Shown here: one piece after another, positions 44,707-53,417 of the stretch
How the letters are laid out: each line of letters starts with the position of its first letter
Numbering within the stretch: position 1 is the first letter of the stretch
NCBI RefSeq assembly: GCF_024706985.1
Contig: NZ_JAMCCX010000009.1
Coordinates: 1-64,000 of the forward strand
From: Alicyclobacillus sp. SP_1
Lineage (GTDB): Bacteria; Bacillota; Bacilli; Alicyclobacillales; Alicyclobacillaceae
Direction of reading: 5' to 3'
Length of the DNA: 64,000 bases
Position numbers and translations under genes: made by a program
Notes under the pieces: generated by a model
What the model saw: only the letters and a program-made list of their open reading frames with translations
Database searches by the model: none
What the model was told of the DNA's origin: nothing

Positions 44707-45848
44707 CTGCTTTGACAGCAGTGGACGTGCGCCGAATTGGGGTGGAGTTGGGCTTTGATGCCGTTGGAGTGACAGATGCCGCGCCTTTTCCCGAATTGGT
44801 AGAGCAGCTGCATGACTATGAGCGGCGCGGATTGACTGGTTTTGAGGAACGGGATGTGCAACGGCGCGTTCATCCAACGCAGTCCTTCCCAGACGCACAA
44901 GCGATTGTGGCCGTGGCAATGGCTTACCAAACGGCGTCCGGCCAAGCGATTGCCAAGTCGCACCCGACGGGCAGGCAGCACGGTCAAATGTCGGTGTACG
45001 TATATGGACAAGATTACCATCGAGTCATGAAAGAGCGGTTGGCCACACTTCATGAGCGTTTAATGGAGTTTTGCGGCTATGTTTTTCCAGCGCATATCGC
45101 GGTCGATACCTCGCCTTTAGTAGACCGGAGAGTAGCAGAACGCGCTGGTATCGGATGGGTCGGGAAAAATTGCATGTTTTTCGTTCCTGGTTATGGAAGC
45201 TATGTTTTCCTCGGGTCATTGGTTCTCGGAACGCCAGTTGACATTGAGAAACAAGATGCCAAAGTCAAGCACGAAGCGAGCGCATGTCACCAGTGCACAC
45301 TTTGTTTGGCGGCGTGTCCGACTGGCGCATTGCTGGCACCGGGAGTGATTGACGCCACCCGGTGTCTCTCCTACATCACGCAGATGAAAGGTGTGGTTCC
45401 TCGAGAGTTTCGCCGGCGCTTAGGTCGCCGCGTTTTCGGTTGTGACACCTGCCAATGGGCTTGCCCGGAAAATCGAGGGGTGTTCGCTTCCAAGCACCAT
45501 GAGTTCGATCCGTCCGAAGAATTGGCCCACCCGGACTTAATCGCATTGCTCCGCATGACGAATCGTTCCTTTATGCGCCGCTATGGGACATCGGCTGCCG
45601 CGTGGCGAGGGCTCAGAACTGTGCAGCGCAATGCACTCATCGCACTTGGCAATGCAGAGGCCGTCGAGGCGCTGCCGGAGATGATTCCATTTTTAACGCA
45701 TCCACGCCGAGAACTGCGAGCCACGACAGCTTGGGCGCTTGGCCAATTCGATGCATCTGAGGCCAGGCAAACCCTGGCCTCAAGACTTCATGAGGAGACA
45801 GATGAGATGGTGCTTGAGGAAATTCAAGCAGCACTCGCCACGCCTTGA
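44703..45848 (+). CDS. queG: Epoxyqueuosine reductase QueG
   Basis: The protein is 381 aa and starts within the end of rnhA. The N-terminal cobalamin-binding domain has VDTSPLVDRRVAERAGIGWV and GKNCMFFVPGYGSYVFLGSL. Two [4Fe-4S] clusters follow (CHQCTLCLAACPTGAL and CDTCQWACPEN). The C-terminal ~75 residues are HEAT-like repeats (NALIALGNAEAVEALPEM, LRATTAWALGQFDA), as in Bacillus QueG. It catalyses the last step of queuosine formation in tRNA. No other queuosine genes are in the window. Confidence 0.95.
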   Translation: MTALTAVDVRRIGVELGFDAVGVTDAAPFPELVEQLHDYERRGLTGFEERDVQRRVHPTQSFPDAQAIVAVAMAYQTASGQAIAKSHPTGRQHGQMSVYVYGQDYHRVMKERLATLHERLMEFCGYVFPAHIAVDTSPLVDRRVAERAGIGWVGKNCMFFVPGYGSYVFLGSLVLGTPVDIEKQDAKVKHEASACHQCTLCLAACPTGALLAPGVIDATRCLSYITQMKGVVPREFRRRLGRRVFGCDTCQWACPENRGVFASKHHEFDPSEELAHPDLIALLRMTNRSFMRRYGTSAAAWRGLRTVQRNALIALGNAEAVEALPEMIPFLTHPRRELRATTAWALGQFDASEARQTLASRLHEETDEMVLEEIQAALATP

Positions 45849-45858
45849 CTGGGGAGCG

Positions 45859-47361
45859 TCAACTCGTCCCCAGAGAGGCAATCTGGGTGTCGAGCGAGTC
45901 AAGAAATTGTTGCCTTCGTTCAGCGTGCGCGCCGTAGCTGTGAAGTGCGTCCATCCATGGCCGTGCCGGGCCGTGCTGGCTTGCCTCCTGCAGGAGGCGC
46001 CAGGCGTGGTGCGGGAAGCGAAGCAGCGCAGCCGTGGTCCGATATTCTCCAGAGGAAATCGGGTGCACGTTGTTGTAGTTTAAAAAGCCTACATAGGCAA
46101 AGTCGGTCGTCCAAAAAGTGGTCTGGAGACTTCGGCGGAGCAGATGAGCGAGATCGACCGCACGCGGAGCAAAAGCTGCCATGTCGTAGTCGATGATACA
46201 CATTTCCGGGCCATTTGGGACAAAGATGAAATTGGACGGAATGACGTCAAGATGACATAGTCCCGCGCGAGCCGTCTCGCGCTCGAGATATTCTTCACAC
46301 GCACTGGACGCCAATGTTTCCGTCGCTTGACTCGCATCTTCCTCGAGGCGACTTCGATGTTCTTTAAGCCAGCTGTTCAGTTCCGAGTGCGGATATTCCC
46401 GAGCAATTCGCTCCATTGACCGGTTCAGAGCCGCGTGACGGCGCTTCATCATGGTCGCCAAATTCGCCGGAGTAGTGCGCAGTCGTTCTTTGTGCGGAAA
46501 GGCTCGGGTCTGCTCGTGGAGTTCCGCCAATGCATAAGCGATTTGACCAACCTGTGTCGAAGACGCGAAGTTCGCCGTTGCTCCATCCAGCCAACGCAAG
46601 GCGTAGTAGGTTCGGGAGTCGATGGTCACGTAGGAAGCGCCGCTCGACGTTCGAATCATCGGAGCAAACTGGCGAAAACCCTGTTGCTCGGCAAACTCTA
46701 ACACCTCGTGAATGAGCCTTAAGCGCGAGGGATGGACATGCGCGAGTTTGACTGCAAAAATTCCTTCGCCCGTCTCCACCCGGGTCACTCCCCGCAAATT
46801 CATAGTGGACCGCACGTCCCAACCGTATTCTTGGAGCACCGCAGGGGGCACTTCACGTGGCGCAAGTTTGGCCATTCCGTAGCCATCGCCGTCTCGAAGC
46901 GGGCCTACTGTTTGTGTTTTGTCCAATGGGTTTGGTCCATTCGACCCCCTGGCTCCAGAATTGGCTGCCTTCAAATTCCCTTTTACGCCTTTCGAGGCTG
47001 AAGAATTGTTGAGTGGTTTTCGGGTGGTGGCAAATGCCGCCTCTGTAGCCGCGGGATATGACGTTTTCCCGGCAGGCCCAGAAGTTGAACCTTTGCCCAC
47101 GTTCGAAGTCGTGCCGGATGGACGAGCCAGTGGCTTATGTTCGGCGACTGGAGCTGTAGTTTGGTCCGCCTCGTACTTTGTTTTACTCGCGGATTTAGGA
47201 ATCACCGGGGCAGACTTGGCCGAAGGAGCAGACTCGTCCTGGCGGTCGTCACCCCCTCCGTTTGCTGCCTCCTGCTGCGCTACTTGCATGAAATAGGGAG
47301 GTTTCATCAACTCTTCGAGAATCGCACCCATCCAAGGCGTGCGTAAAGACCGGCGTTTCAC
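45859..47361 (-). CDS. CotS-like spore coat protein with long disordered N-terminal region
   Basis: The protein is ~500 aa. The start is taken at GTG 47361, 5 nt after AGGTGA; GTG 47370 is also possible. The C-terminal ~330 residues are an aminoglycoside-phosphotransferase-like fold of the CotS/YutH family: TRVETGEGIFAVKL, catalytic-loop-like LCHLDVIPSNFIF, metal-site-like CIIDYDMAAFAPRAVDLAHL. Residues ~30-170 form a low-complexity stretch rich in Ala, Ser, Thr, Lys, Pro and Gly, not found in B. subtilis CotS (351 aa). The coat role is inferred from the family. It faces queG, with the two ends 10 bp apart. Confidence 0.75.
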   Translation of the reverse strand: MKRRSLRTPWMGAILEELMKPPYFMQVAQQEAANGGGDDRQDESAPSAKSAPVIPKSASKTKYEADQTTAPVAEHKPLARPSGTTSNVGKGSTSGPAGKTSYPAATEAAFATTRKPLNNSSASKGVKGNLKAANSGARGSNGPNPLDKTQTVGPLRDGDGYGMAKLAPREVPPAVLQEYGWDVRSTMNLRGVTRVETGEGIFAVKLAHVHPSRLRLIHEVLEFAEQQGFRQFAPMIRTSSGASYVTIDSRTYYALRWLDGATANFASSTQVGQIAYALAELHEQTRAFPHKERLRTTPANLATMMKRRHAALNRSMERIAREYPHSELNSWLKEHRSRLEEDASQATETLASSACEEYLERETARAGLCHLDVIPSNFIFVPNGPEMCIIDYDMAAFAPRAVDLAHLLRRSLQTTFWTTDFAYVGFLNYNNVHPISSGEYRTTAALLRFPHHAWRLLQEASQHGPARPWMDALHSYGAHAERRQQFLDSLDTQIASLGTS

Positions 47362-47561
47362 CCCTATCACCTACTTCCGTTCTGACGGTTCCACGCCTAG
47401 CCTATGCAGATCATTCGGTGGTTGTCATGAAAATTGAGGAAAGTCAATCCTTCAAAAGTATTAGAAAAATTCTCGACTTTTCGGTAATGTTGTCCGCTAA
47501 ATCTTCTAGATACACTGGATGTGGAAAGAATGCGACTTATCTCAGAAGGGAGATTCTTTGA

Positions 47562-49625
47562 ATGAAAAGTCGGCAAGCCAAACGCGTCTTATCCACTGCA
47601 GTCTCTGTCGCAACGTTATGCATGATGTCCAGTCCAGTCACTGCCATGGCTGCTACGAACAATGTCTCTATCGCAACCGCATTGTCTGCACTCCCGTCGA
47701 CAGCGGTCCTTCTCGGGGCTACTAGTCCAACTCAAAAAATGGTCGTCTCTCTTGTCCTCAAGCCACAAGCAGGTTTGACGAGCGCAGCCAATCAAATGAT
47801 GAACACACCCATCGAGAATCGTCCGAAGTTAACTCCGACAGAATTCGCATCGATGTATGGCAATCCGCAGGCTTCGTCCATTGCTGATTATTTTTCTAGC
47901 GCAGGCCTTCAAGCGCAGGTTCAACCGGGAAATCTGATGGTCAATTTAACGGGCACTGCAAGTCAAATAGAAAAGGTGTTTGGCATTCAATTTGACAACG
48001 TGAGCGCCACATTGCCGGAATTTGGACTGCAAAAATTTTATAGAGCGACGGGAACGCCTACTCTCCCAGCGTCGATTGCTTCACAGGTGCAGTTGGTCGT
48101 TGGGTTGAGCAATCAGCCAACACTGAAGCCTATGTTGACGCGGGCGACAGGAAAAGGCGTGGGAGACTCAGCCACTCAGTACCCAGATGAGGGAGGAACG
48201 CCGCTCGATTACTTGCCCGCAGACATTCACGCCGCTTATGATGTCAATTCTGTATATCAGGATGGATATCTAGGGCAAGGTGAGACGATTGGCATCATGA
48301 CCTTGGCAAATTTCAATCCTGCAAATACTGAAACCTTTTGGCAAGATACAGATCTACCGGCAACCCCCACTCTCCACCTGTTTGACGTAGACTGGGCTGG
48401 CAACAATCCGAACACCTCCGGACAAACAGAGTCCACTCTCGATAGTTCCGAATCAGGGGCTATGGCACCCGGTGCAACCATTGATGAGTACATCGGCTAC
48501 ACGGCAGGATATGCGAGTATGTTGCAGACATTTCAAGAGATAGTCAGCAATGATACTGCAGACGTCATCTCGTCTTCGTGGGGAGCTCCGGAAGATGAAG
48601 TTCCGACAGACTACATGAATGCACTGAATGACGTTTTCAAACAAGCTGTCATGCAAGGGCAGACCATCCTCCAGGCGTCCGGCGATACAGGAGCTTACAG
48701 TGACCCGAACTCCAGTGCTCCCGTGGCTCTCTTTCCAGCCACCAGTCCTTATGTGACAGCGGCAGGAGGGACAACGTTGGTGTTGGCGGACGACAGTAGA
48801 GTCAGTGAGACGGCTTGGAGCTATCTCCCGGTCGCTGGTTCGGACACCGGAGGTTCCGGAGGTGGGTATAGTAGCTTCTTCAAGGAACCGAGTTGGCAAT
48901 TGAATGCGGGAATCCCTGACGCACCAAGAATGCGTGGGGTACCAGACGTCGCACTCAACGCCAACCCGGAAACTGGGTATCAAATTTACGATGATGGAGA
49001 ATGGGAGAATGGATACGGGGGAACATCCTTCGCGGCACCGCAGTGGGCAGGATTTACCGCATTGATGGACCAAGCGCTCGGCAAACGTCTCGGCAACATG
49101 AATGAGATGGTCTACTCTCTGGCGCTAACGCCAGCCTATGCAAATTCCTTCTACGACATCACGGAAGGCACGAATGGAGCGTATAGTGCGGGTACTGGTT
49201 GGAGCGCAGTGACAGGCTGGGGCACACCCGATGTTTCTGGGTTGATTGCGGCCATCCAGGGCCCGACGCCGATTTACGAAAGTATCAGCAGCGCAGCATC
49301 CAGTGTTGATACTGGTCAATCGACGACGGTCACCGTTACCGTTACGGATGCGCGTGGCCAAGGTGTGGCCGGGCAGCCCATTTCGCTGACTTCAGACAGT
49401 ACGACCGCGGATATTTCAAATGGCGGTTACGGGACGACGAATGCAGAAGGTCAGGCCACGTTTACCGTATCGGATAGCAGCGCGCAGGCCGTAGAATTCA
49501 CGGGGACAGATGAAAATAGTTATGGCAATGTGGATCCGCAGAACGTCACTGTAGACTTTGTCCAGAATTCGTCTGGCCCGGCACCAGCAGCCGGGGGTCC
49601 GGCTCCTGCGCCAGCCACACCCTGA
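47562..49625 (+). CDS. Secreted sedolisin-type protease (S53, kumamolisin-like) with C-terminal Ig-like domain
   Basis: The protein is 687 aa, with AAGGGAG upstream. A signal peptide (residues 1-30, KRVLSTAVSVATLCMMSS...TAMA) precedes a pro-kumamolisin domain (~50-190). The catalytic domain has Glu290 and Asp294 in ESTLD, oxyanion Asp375 in ASGDTGAYSD and nucleophile Ser489 in YGGTSFAAPQW, with spacing nearly identical to kumamolisin (E78, D82, D164, S278). The calcium-site region is FYDITEGTNGAYSAGTG. Residues ~570-665 form an invasin-type Big_1 domain, followed by a Pro/Ala/Gly tail. Such enzymes digest protein at acid pH outside the cell. Confidence 0.93.
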   Translation: MKSRQAKRVLSTAVSVATLCMMSSPVTAMAATNNVSIATALSALPSTAVLLGATSPTQKMVVSLVLKPQAGLTSAANQMMNTPIENRPKLTPTEFASMYGNPQASSIADYFSSAGLQAQVQPGNLMVNLTGTASQIEKVFGIQFDNVSATLPEFGLQKFYRATGTPTLPASIASQVQLVVGLSNQPTLKPMLTRATGKGVGDSATQYPDEGGTPLDYLPADIHAAYDVNSVYQDGYLGQGETIGIMTLANFNPANTETFWQDTDLPATPTLHLFDVDWAGNNPNTSGQTESTLDSSESGAMAPGATIDEYIGYTAGYASMLQTFQEIVSNDTADVISSSWGAPEDEVPTDYMNALNDVFKQAVMQGQTILQASGDTGAYSDPNSSAPVALFPATSPYVTAAGGTTLVLADDSRVSETAWSYLPVAGSDTGGSGGGYSSFFKEPSWQLNAGIPDAPRMRGVPDVALNANPETGYQIYDDGEWENGYGGTSFAAPQWAGFTALMDQALGKRLGNMNEMVYSLALTPAYANSFYDITEGTNGAYSAGTGWSAVTGWGTPDVSGLIAAIQGPTPIYESISSAASSVDTGQSTTVTVTVTDARGQGVAGQPISLTSDSTTADISNGGYGTTNAEGQATFTVSDSSAQAVEFTGTDENSYGNVDPQNVTVDFVQNSSGPAPAAGGPAPAPATP

Positions 49626-49671
49626 GTGCAACGTATTCTATCTTTGAGATGCAGAGAGCGCGTGGATTGAC

Positions 49672-49716
49672 AAAGAGCCCATCAGCCCGAATGTTTCGGG
49701 GCTGATGGGCTCTTGT
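49672..49716. terminator. Bidirectional terminator between the protease and the convergent dehydrogenase gene
   Basis: AAGAGCCCATCAGCCC pairs with GGGCTGATGGGCTCTT, extended by GAA/TTC, with one bulged G and a 3-nt loop. T residues follow on both strands (TTGTCTC and TTTGTC). Confidence 0.85.
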
Positions 49717-49731
49717 CTCTGTATACGGCAC

Positions 49732-50820
49732 TCAGACGCTCTCGCCGAGTGTGCTCCACACTTCCAATTTTGTGCGTACGCGGCGTATGACTTCATCCGT
49801 GAATTCACTTGTGGTGGCTCCGCCTCCACCGAGATCGGACGTTCGGCAACCGCCCATGACGGTCTCCAAAGTGCTTTCGTATATGGCACGGGATGCGGAT
49901 TGATAGTTCTTGTCGTTGATGTACGCGAGCAGGGACGCGCCGGCCAGAATCATCGCCATGGGATTGGCGACGTTTTTTCCAAAAAGGCTGGGGGCAGTAC
50001 CATGGGGTGCTTCCGCCATGACCACTTTCGGACGCCAATTCTCGTCGAGCGACAAAAGAATGGACTCGGCGCCAGCAATCGACCCAAACATCTGCAGGAC
50101 TAAATCGCTCAAGCAGTCGCCGTCGCGATTGAGGGCAGGAATGACCAGGGGCTCTCCTGCTTTGACAAGCAATAGTGCATATGTGGCATCAATTAACTGC
50201 GGTTCGTACGGAACATCTGGATATCTCGCGGCGGCGGCATCCAATTCTTCTTTCAGCATTCCCTCATAGATGGGCGATACGGTGAACTTGGGTCCGCCGA
50301 ACACTTTCGAGTGCAATCGCTTGGCGTGCAAAAATGCGTATTCAGCGACTCCATGGCAGACGTGACGAGAGATTTTCTCGGTCCGGTAGGCCACTTCGTC
50401 CTCCTCTTTTGATTCGCGCCACTCCTTCGCGCCGTACGCATCGTCGACCGCCATGCGGACGACGGAGATGGGGGAGTAAACGCCGACTGGCGGCGCGACA
50501 CTTGGGATGCGCCGCCCGGTACGGACAATCACCGTGCCGTTGATTTCTTTTCTCAAGATGGCATTTGGGCTGCCTACGTCGCCTTTCGTTTCGGGCGTGA
50601 TGGTGGCTGCCTTGAGGCCCAGTCCAGTCTGCCGCATGGCCGCTGCTGCTTCATGGACAATCTCGTTTTTTGTCTCGCGCCGCTTGTCGAGACTAAGGTC
50701 GTATCGCTCAAACTCCATATCCAGTCCGATGACAGACGGGTCGAGCACGCGCAACGCTTGCTCGAGCAACTCTTGACCAGTTTGGTCGCCTTCCATGACA
50801 ACAATGCGTGGTTTTGCCAT
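49732..50820 (-). CDS. Isocitrate/isopropylmalate dehydrogenase family protein
   Basis: The protein is 362 aa, with AGAGGTGGAG before the ATG. Family motifs are VVMEGDQTGQELL, NAILRKEINGTVIVR, TEKISRHVCHGVAEYAFLHA, ALNRDGDCLSDL (metal aspartates) and EAPHGTAPSLFGKNVANPMA (cofactor loop), which together mark a decarboxylating beta-hydroxyacid dehydrogenase. Which substrate it uses (isocitrate, tartrate/malate type or another) cannot be told by eye. It is shorter than the ~420-aa bacterial NADP-Icd. The IclR regulator encoded 1 bp upstream points to a specialised catabolic role rather than the central cycle. Confidence 0.8.
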   Translation of the reverse strand: MAKPRIVVMEGDQTGQELLEQALRVLDPSVIGLDMEFERYDLSLDKRRETKNEIVHEAAAAMRQTGLGLKAATITPETKGDVGSPNAILRKEINGTVIVRTGRRIPSVAPPVGVYSPISVVRMAVDDAYGAKEWRESKEEDEVAYRTEKISRHVCHGVAEYAFLHAKRLHSKVFGGPKFTVSPIYEGMLKEELDAAAARYPDVPYEPQLIDATYALLLVKAGEPLVIPALNRDGDCLSDLVLQMFGSIAGAESILLSLDENWRPKVVMAEAPHGTAPSLFGKNVANPMAMILAGASLLAYINDKNYQSASRAIYESTLETVMGGCRTSDLGGGGATTSEFTDEVIRRVRTKLEVWSTLGESV

Positions 50821-50821
50821 G

Positions 50822-51616
50822 TTACTCCACCTCTTTCGGATTCATTTGTCGCGGATTGGCGGTGTCTTGTGACAGCCGTCGGGACATCCAGTGTGCGGAC
50901 GCCCGCAAGGTCTCAATGTGTTCTTTCATTTTGTCTTTCGTAAAGCGCGACACGGGTCCGGAAATGGACAGCGAAGCAACGCAGTCATCGTCTCCATCGA
51001 AGACAGGGACGGCAATGGAAGCCGCATCCACGTCTCGCTCTTGGCTGGAAATGCCGAACCCCTCGGTGCGGATGGTGTGCAGTTGATGGCGCAGAGTTTC
51101 CGCTTCTTCTCCTGTGAGTTTGGTTGAGCGGAAGACCTCCTCCCACTCGCCGACCGGCGAGAAAGCGAGAAGCACTTTTCCCGATGCACCAAAATGCAAT
51201 GGGTAAGACTTGCCAATAGAGACCACGCTGCGAATCGGTTCTTTGCTCTCGACCGCTTGAATGCGAAGACGCTCGGCGCCCGACTTGATGGACAGACTCA
51301 CCGTTTCGCCAGTGATATCGCGCAGGCGAGTCATCTCAGGGAGGGCGAATACAGCGAGATCGCCATGGTGATAAACGCCAGACACAAGTTCTAGTAATAT
51401 CCAACCAAGAACGTATTTGTCGGTGCTCTCGACACGGCGAACAAATCCCTTGCTTTGCAGCGATGCCAACAGTCGGTGGGTGGTGCTCTTATGTAATCCG
51501 ACTCGCTTGGCGATGGTACTCAAAGACAGTTCCGCTTGCGATTGTGTGAAACACAGCAGGATGTCAAGCGCTCGTTCAACAGCGCGAACGGTGGTGCGAG
51601 TTCCCTCTGGTTGCAT
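50822..51616 (-). CDS. IclR-family transcriptional regulator
   Basis: The protein is 264 aa from the ATG at 51616, 9 nt after GGGAGGA. The N-terminal winged helix (RALDILLCFTQSQAELSLST, RVGLHKSTTHRLLASLQSKG) is followed by an IclR effector domain (SIKSGAERLRIQAVESKEPI, PLHFGASGKVLLAFSP, GISSQERDVDAASIAVPVF). Its gene is first in a two-gene operon with the dehydrogenase, so that gene is the likely target. A 17-bp palindrome upstream may be its operator. Confidence 0.88.
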   Translation of the reverse strand: MQPEGTRTTVRAVERALDILLCFTQSQAELSLSTIAKRVGLHKSTTHRLLASLQSKGFVRRVESTDKYVLGWILLELVSGVYHHGDLAVFALPEMTRLRDITGETVSLSIKSGAERLRIQAVESKEPIRSVVSIGKSYPLHFGASGKVLLAFSPVGEWEEVFRSTKLTGEEAETLRHQLHTIRTEGFGISSQERDVDAASIAVPVFDGDDDCVASLSISGPVSRFTKDKMKEHIETLRASAHWMSRRLSQDTANPRQMNPKEVE

Positions 51617-51636
51617 CAACTGGCATCCTCCCGTGT

Positions 51637-51674
51637 GTCCCACCCTGTGGGACCGTGTTCCACCATGAAGTATA
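51637..51674 (-). promoter_or_regulatory. Promoter and likely IclR operator of the dehydrogenase operon
   Basis: On the minus strand TGTTATACT (51677-51669) is an extended -10. Just downstream, GTCCCACCCTGTGGGAC (51637-51653) is a perfect 7-3-7 palindrome, placed where a bound regulator would block early transcription. The -35 is weak. Confidence 0.5.
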
Positions 51675-51774
51675 ACATAGGCGCTTCATCTTCTCACCGA
51701 TCCTCACGCCCCCTCAGGGAAGTGACCAACGTGACGCTTCTGTCATAGGGTGCCCAGAGAGTGAGGTGCCAGTA

Positions 51775-52797
51775 ATGGAAGCGGTTCTGCATGCAGTTCA
51801 GACATGGTTTGCGGCACGGAATCAAGCGTGGACGCTGCGGTCCAAAGAACGAGAGAGACTGTTTCGGTCGCTGCCCGCACAGACATCGTCCGTGGATATG
51901 CTGCGCCGCGAGTGTGCTCGCTTAGAGCGTGGCGCAGAGCTCCACGGGCAGAGACTCGTCCGCGCGCACAGTCATGTCACCATTGTGAGGATAGAGAGGA
52001 ACAATCATCCTAAGTCTCCCGTGACTATCTATGCCCGCGAATGGATGTATTTTACGCAGATGGCCAATTCGCTGGCCCACGTTCATGGACGGGCGCTAAC
52101 CCATGAAATGGTCTGGCGAAAAACAGACCATCACTGGAGATTGGTGGAGGATAAGGTGTGCGGACAAGAGGAGACCTGTGGTCTTCGTCAGCCATTGGTG
52201 CGATCCGCCATTCGTCCATACCCTCTGGTGCCTTCTTCACGAACTTCTGTGGCGCTCATGCGCCACGGGGAGTCTGAATTTGACAGGCTTCGCGCTGTGC
52301 GCTATGCCGATTTGTGGTGGAACGAAGCCAATCCGAGTTATCCGCAATATGGCAACGACGGAGCCAACTTTGTCTCGCAGTGCCTCTACGCGGGAGGAAT
52401 GCGCATGTCTGTGCTTGGGTCAGCGGACAGTGGGGGCTGGTGGTGTCAGTTTGCTCGGGGCAAGGGGGAGGGCGTAGCCCATGTGTCGAGTGATTCAGTG
52501 CCAGAACCAAGTAGTGAAGCGTGGAACCGCCCAGGTCGTCTCTATGAACACTTGACGTATCATCGGGGTGCCGTGCCACTGTCGTCGTCCAGTGATTTGT
52601 TGATTGGTGATTTGGTGTTTTATGATTGGACGGGTTCTGGGAAAGTGCAACACGTGGCGATGGTGACCGATTTTGATGCGGCGGGACGACCTCTGGTGAA
52701 CGCTCATTCGCTCGACTGCCAGTATCGACTATACACCATGTCTGACTCTCTTGCGTGGAGCGACAAATGCCGCTATCGGTTTCTGCGGATTCCCTGA
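51775..52797 (+). CDS. Amidase_6-like domain protein lacking the usual catalytic cysteine
   Basis: The protein is 340 aa from ATG 51775, 7 nt after GAGGTG. The N-terminal ~150 residues are basic and unassigned. From residue ~175, RYADLWWNEANPSYPQYG is followed by NDGANFVSQCLYAGG, the Amidase_6 core, and later LIGDLVFYDWTG and VQHVAMVTDFDA supply the histidine region. In the family the core normally reads DCTNFVSQ; here the cysteine position (196) is Gly. C203 lies seven residues later. There is no signal peptide. It may be inactive or have another role, possibly in sporulation as for relatives. Confidence 0.65.
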   Translation: MEAVLHAVQTWFAARNQAWTLRSKERERLFRSLPAQTSSVDMLRRECARLERGAELHGQRLVRAHSHVTIVRIERNNHPKSPVTIYAREWMYFTQMANSLAHVHGRALTHEMVWRKTDHHWRLVEDKVCGQEETCGLRQPLVRSAIRPYPLVPSSRTSVALMRHGESEFDRLRAVRYADLWWNEANPSYPQYGNDGANFVSQCLYAGGMRMSVLGSADSGGWWCQFARGKGEGVAHVSSDSVPEPSSEAWNRPGRLYEHLTYHRGAVPLSSSSDLLIGDLVFYDWTGSGKVQHVAMVTDFDAAGRPLVNAHSLDCQYRLYTMSDSLAWSDKCRYRFLRIP

Positions 52798-52854
52798 GGT
52801 CAGTGGACGCGAGTGTTAGACTATGGAGAGAATGTTCCATGTGGAGGATCTGCA

Positions 52855-53316
52855 GTGTTACAGATTGTCTTGTTTGAACCAGAAATTCCCGCGAACACGG
52901 GAAATATTGCGCGGACTTGTGCCGTGACAGGGTGCGGATTGCACCTCGTGCGACCGCTTGGTTTTCGCGTGGACGATAAGCAGTTGAAAAGGGCTGGACT
53001 GGATTACTGGCATTTGCTGAATGTCTGCTACCACGACTCATTGGAAGATTTCTTTTCCTATGCTGCGGGAGGGCGCTTTCATTTTGTAGAGACCAAAGGT
53101 AGGCATGACTACACAGAGGTGGAGTATCAGGAGTCGGACTATCTCGTCTTCGGTAAGGAGACCACAGGTCTCCCACCGGAACTGCTTGAACAGCGCGAGG
53201 ATGAAGTGATTAGGATACCCATGCGAAACGAAGCGAGATCGCTCAATTTGTCCAACTCGGTGGCGATTGTCACTTATGAAGCGCTACGGCAGCAAGGGTT
53301 CCCGGGACTGCGCTGA
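52855..53316 (+). CDS. trmL: tRNA (cytidine(34)-2'-O)-methyltransferase TrmL
   Basis: The protein is 153 aa from GTG 52855, after GGAGGATC. It is a small SPOUT methyltransferase: IVLFEPEIPANTGNIARTCA, LHLVRPLGFRVDDKQLKRAG, YLVFGKETTGLP, and the knot region IPMRNEARSLNLSNSVAIVT. Length and motifs match TrmL/YibK, which methylates the wobble base of some leucine tRNAs. It follows the amidase-like gene on the same strand. Confidence 0.93.
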   Translation: MLQIVLFEPEIPANTGNIARTCAVTGCGLHLVRPLGFRVDDKQLKRAGLDYWHLLNVCYHDSLEDFFSYAAGGRFHFVETKGRHDYTEVEYQESDYLVFGKETTGLPPELLEQREDEVIRIPMRNEARSLNLSNSVAIVTYEALRQQGFPGLR

Positions 53317-53362
53317 GCAGACCGACAGTGTCGGCTGAATGGATGCTTTCAAGAACGCCGGG

Positions 53363-53382
53363 GCCGGCTTTGAACAGCCGGC
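53363..53382. terminator. Hairpin between convergent trmL and MFS genes
   Basis: GCCGGCT (53363-53369) and AGCCGGC (53376-53382) form a 7-bp stem with a 6-nt loop. No T-run follows on either strand, so it is at best a weak bidirectional terminator. Confidence 0.4.
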
Positions 53383-53417
53383 TATGTGGCGAACTGATGA
53401 AGAAGAGTATGTGCGTT

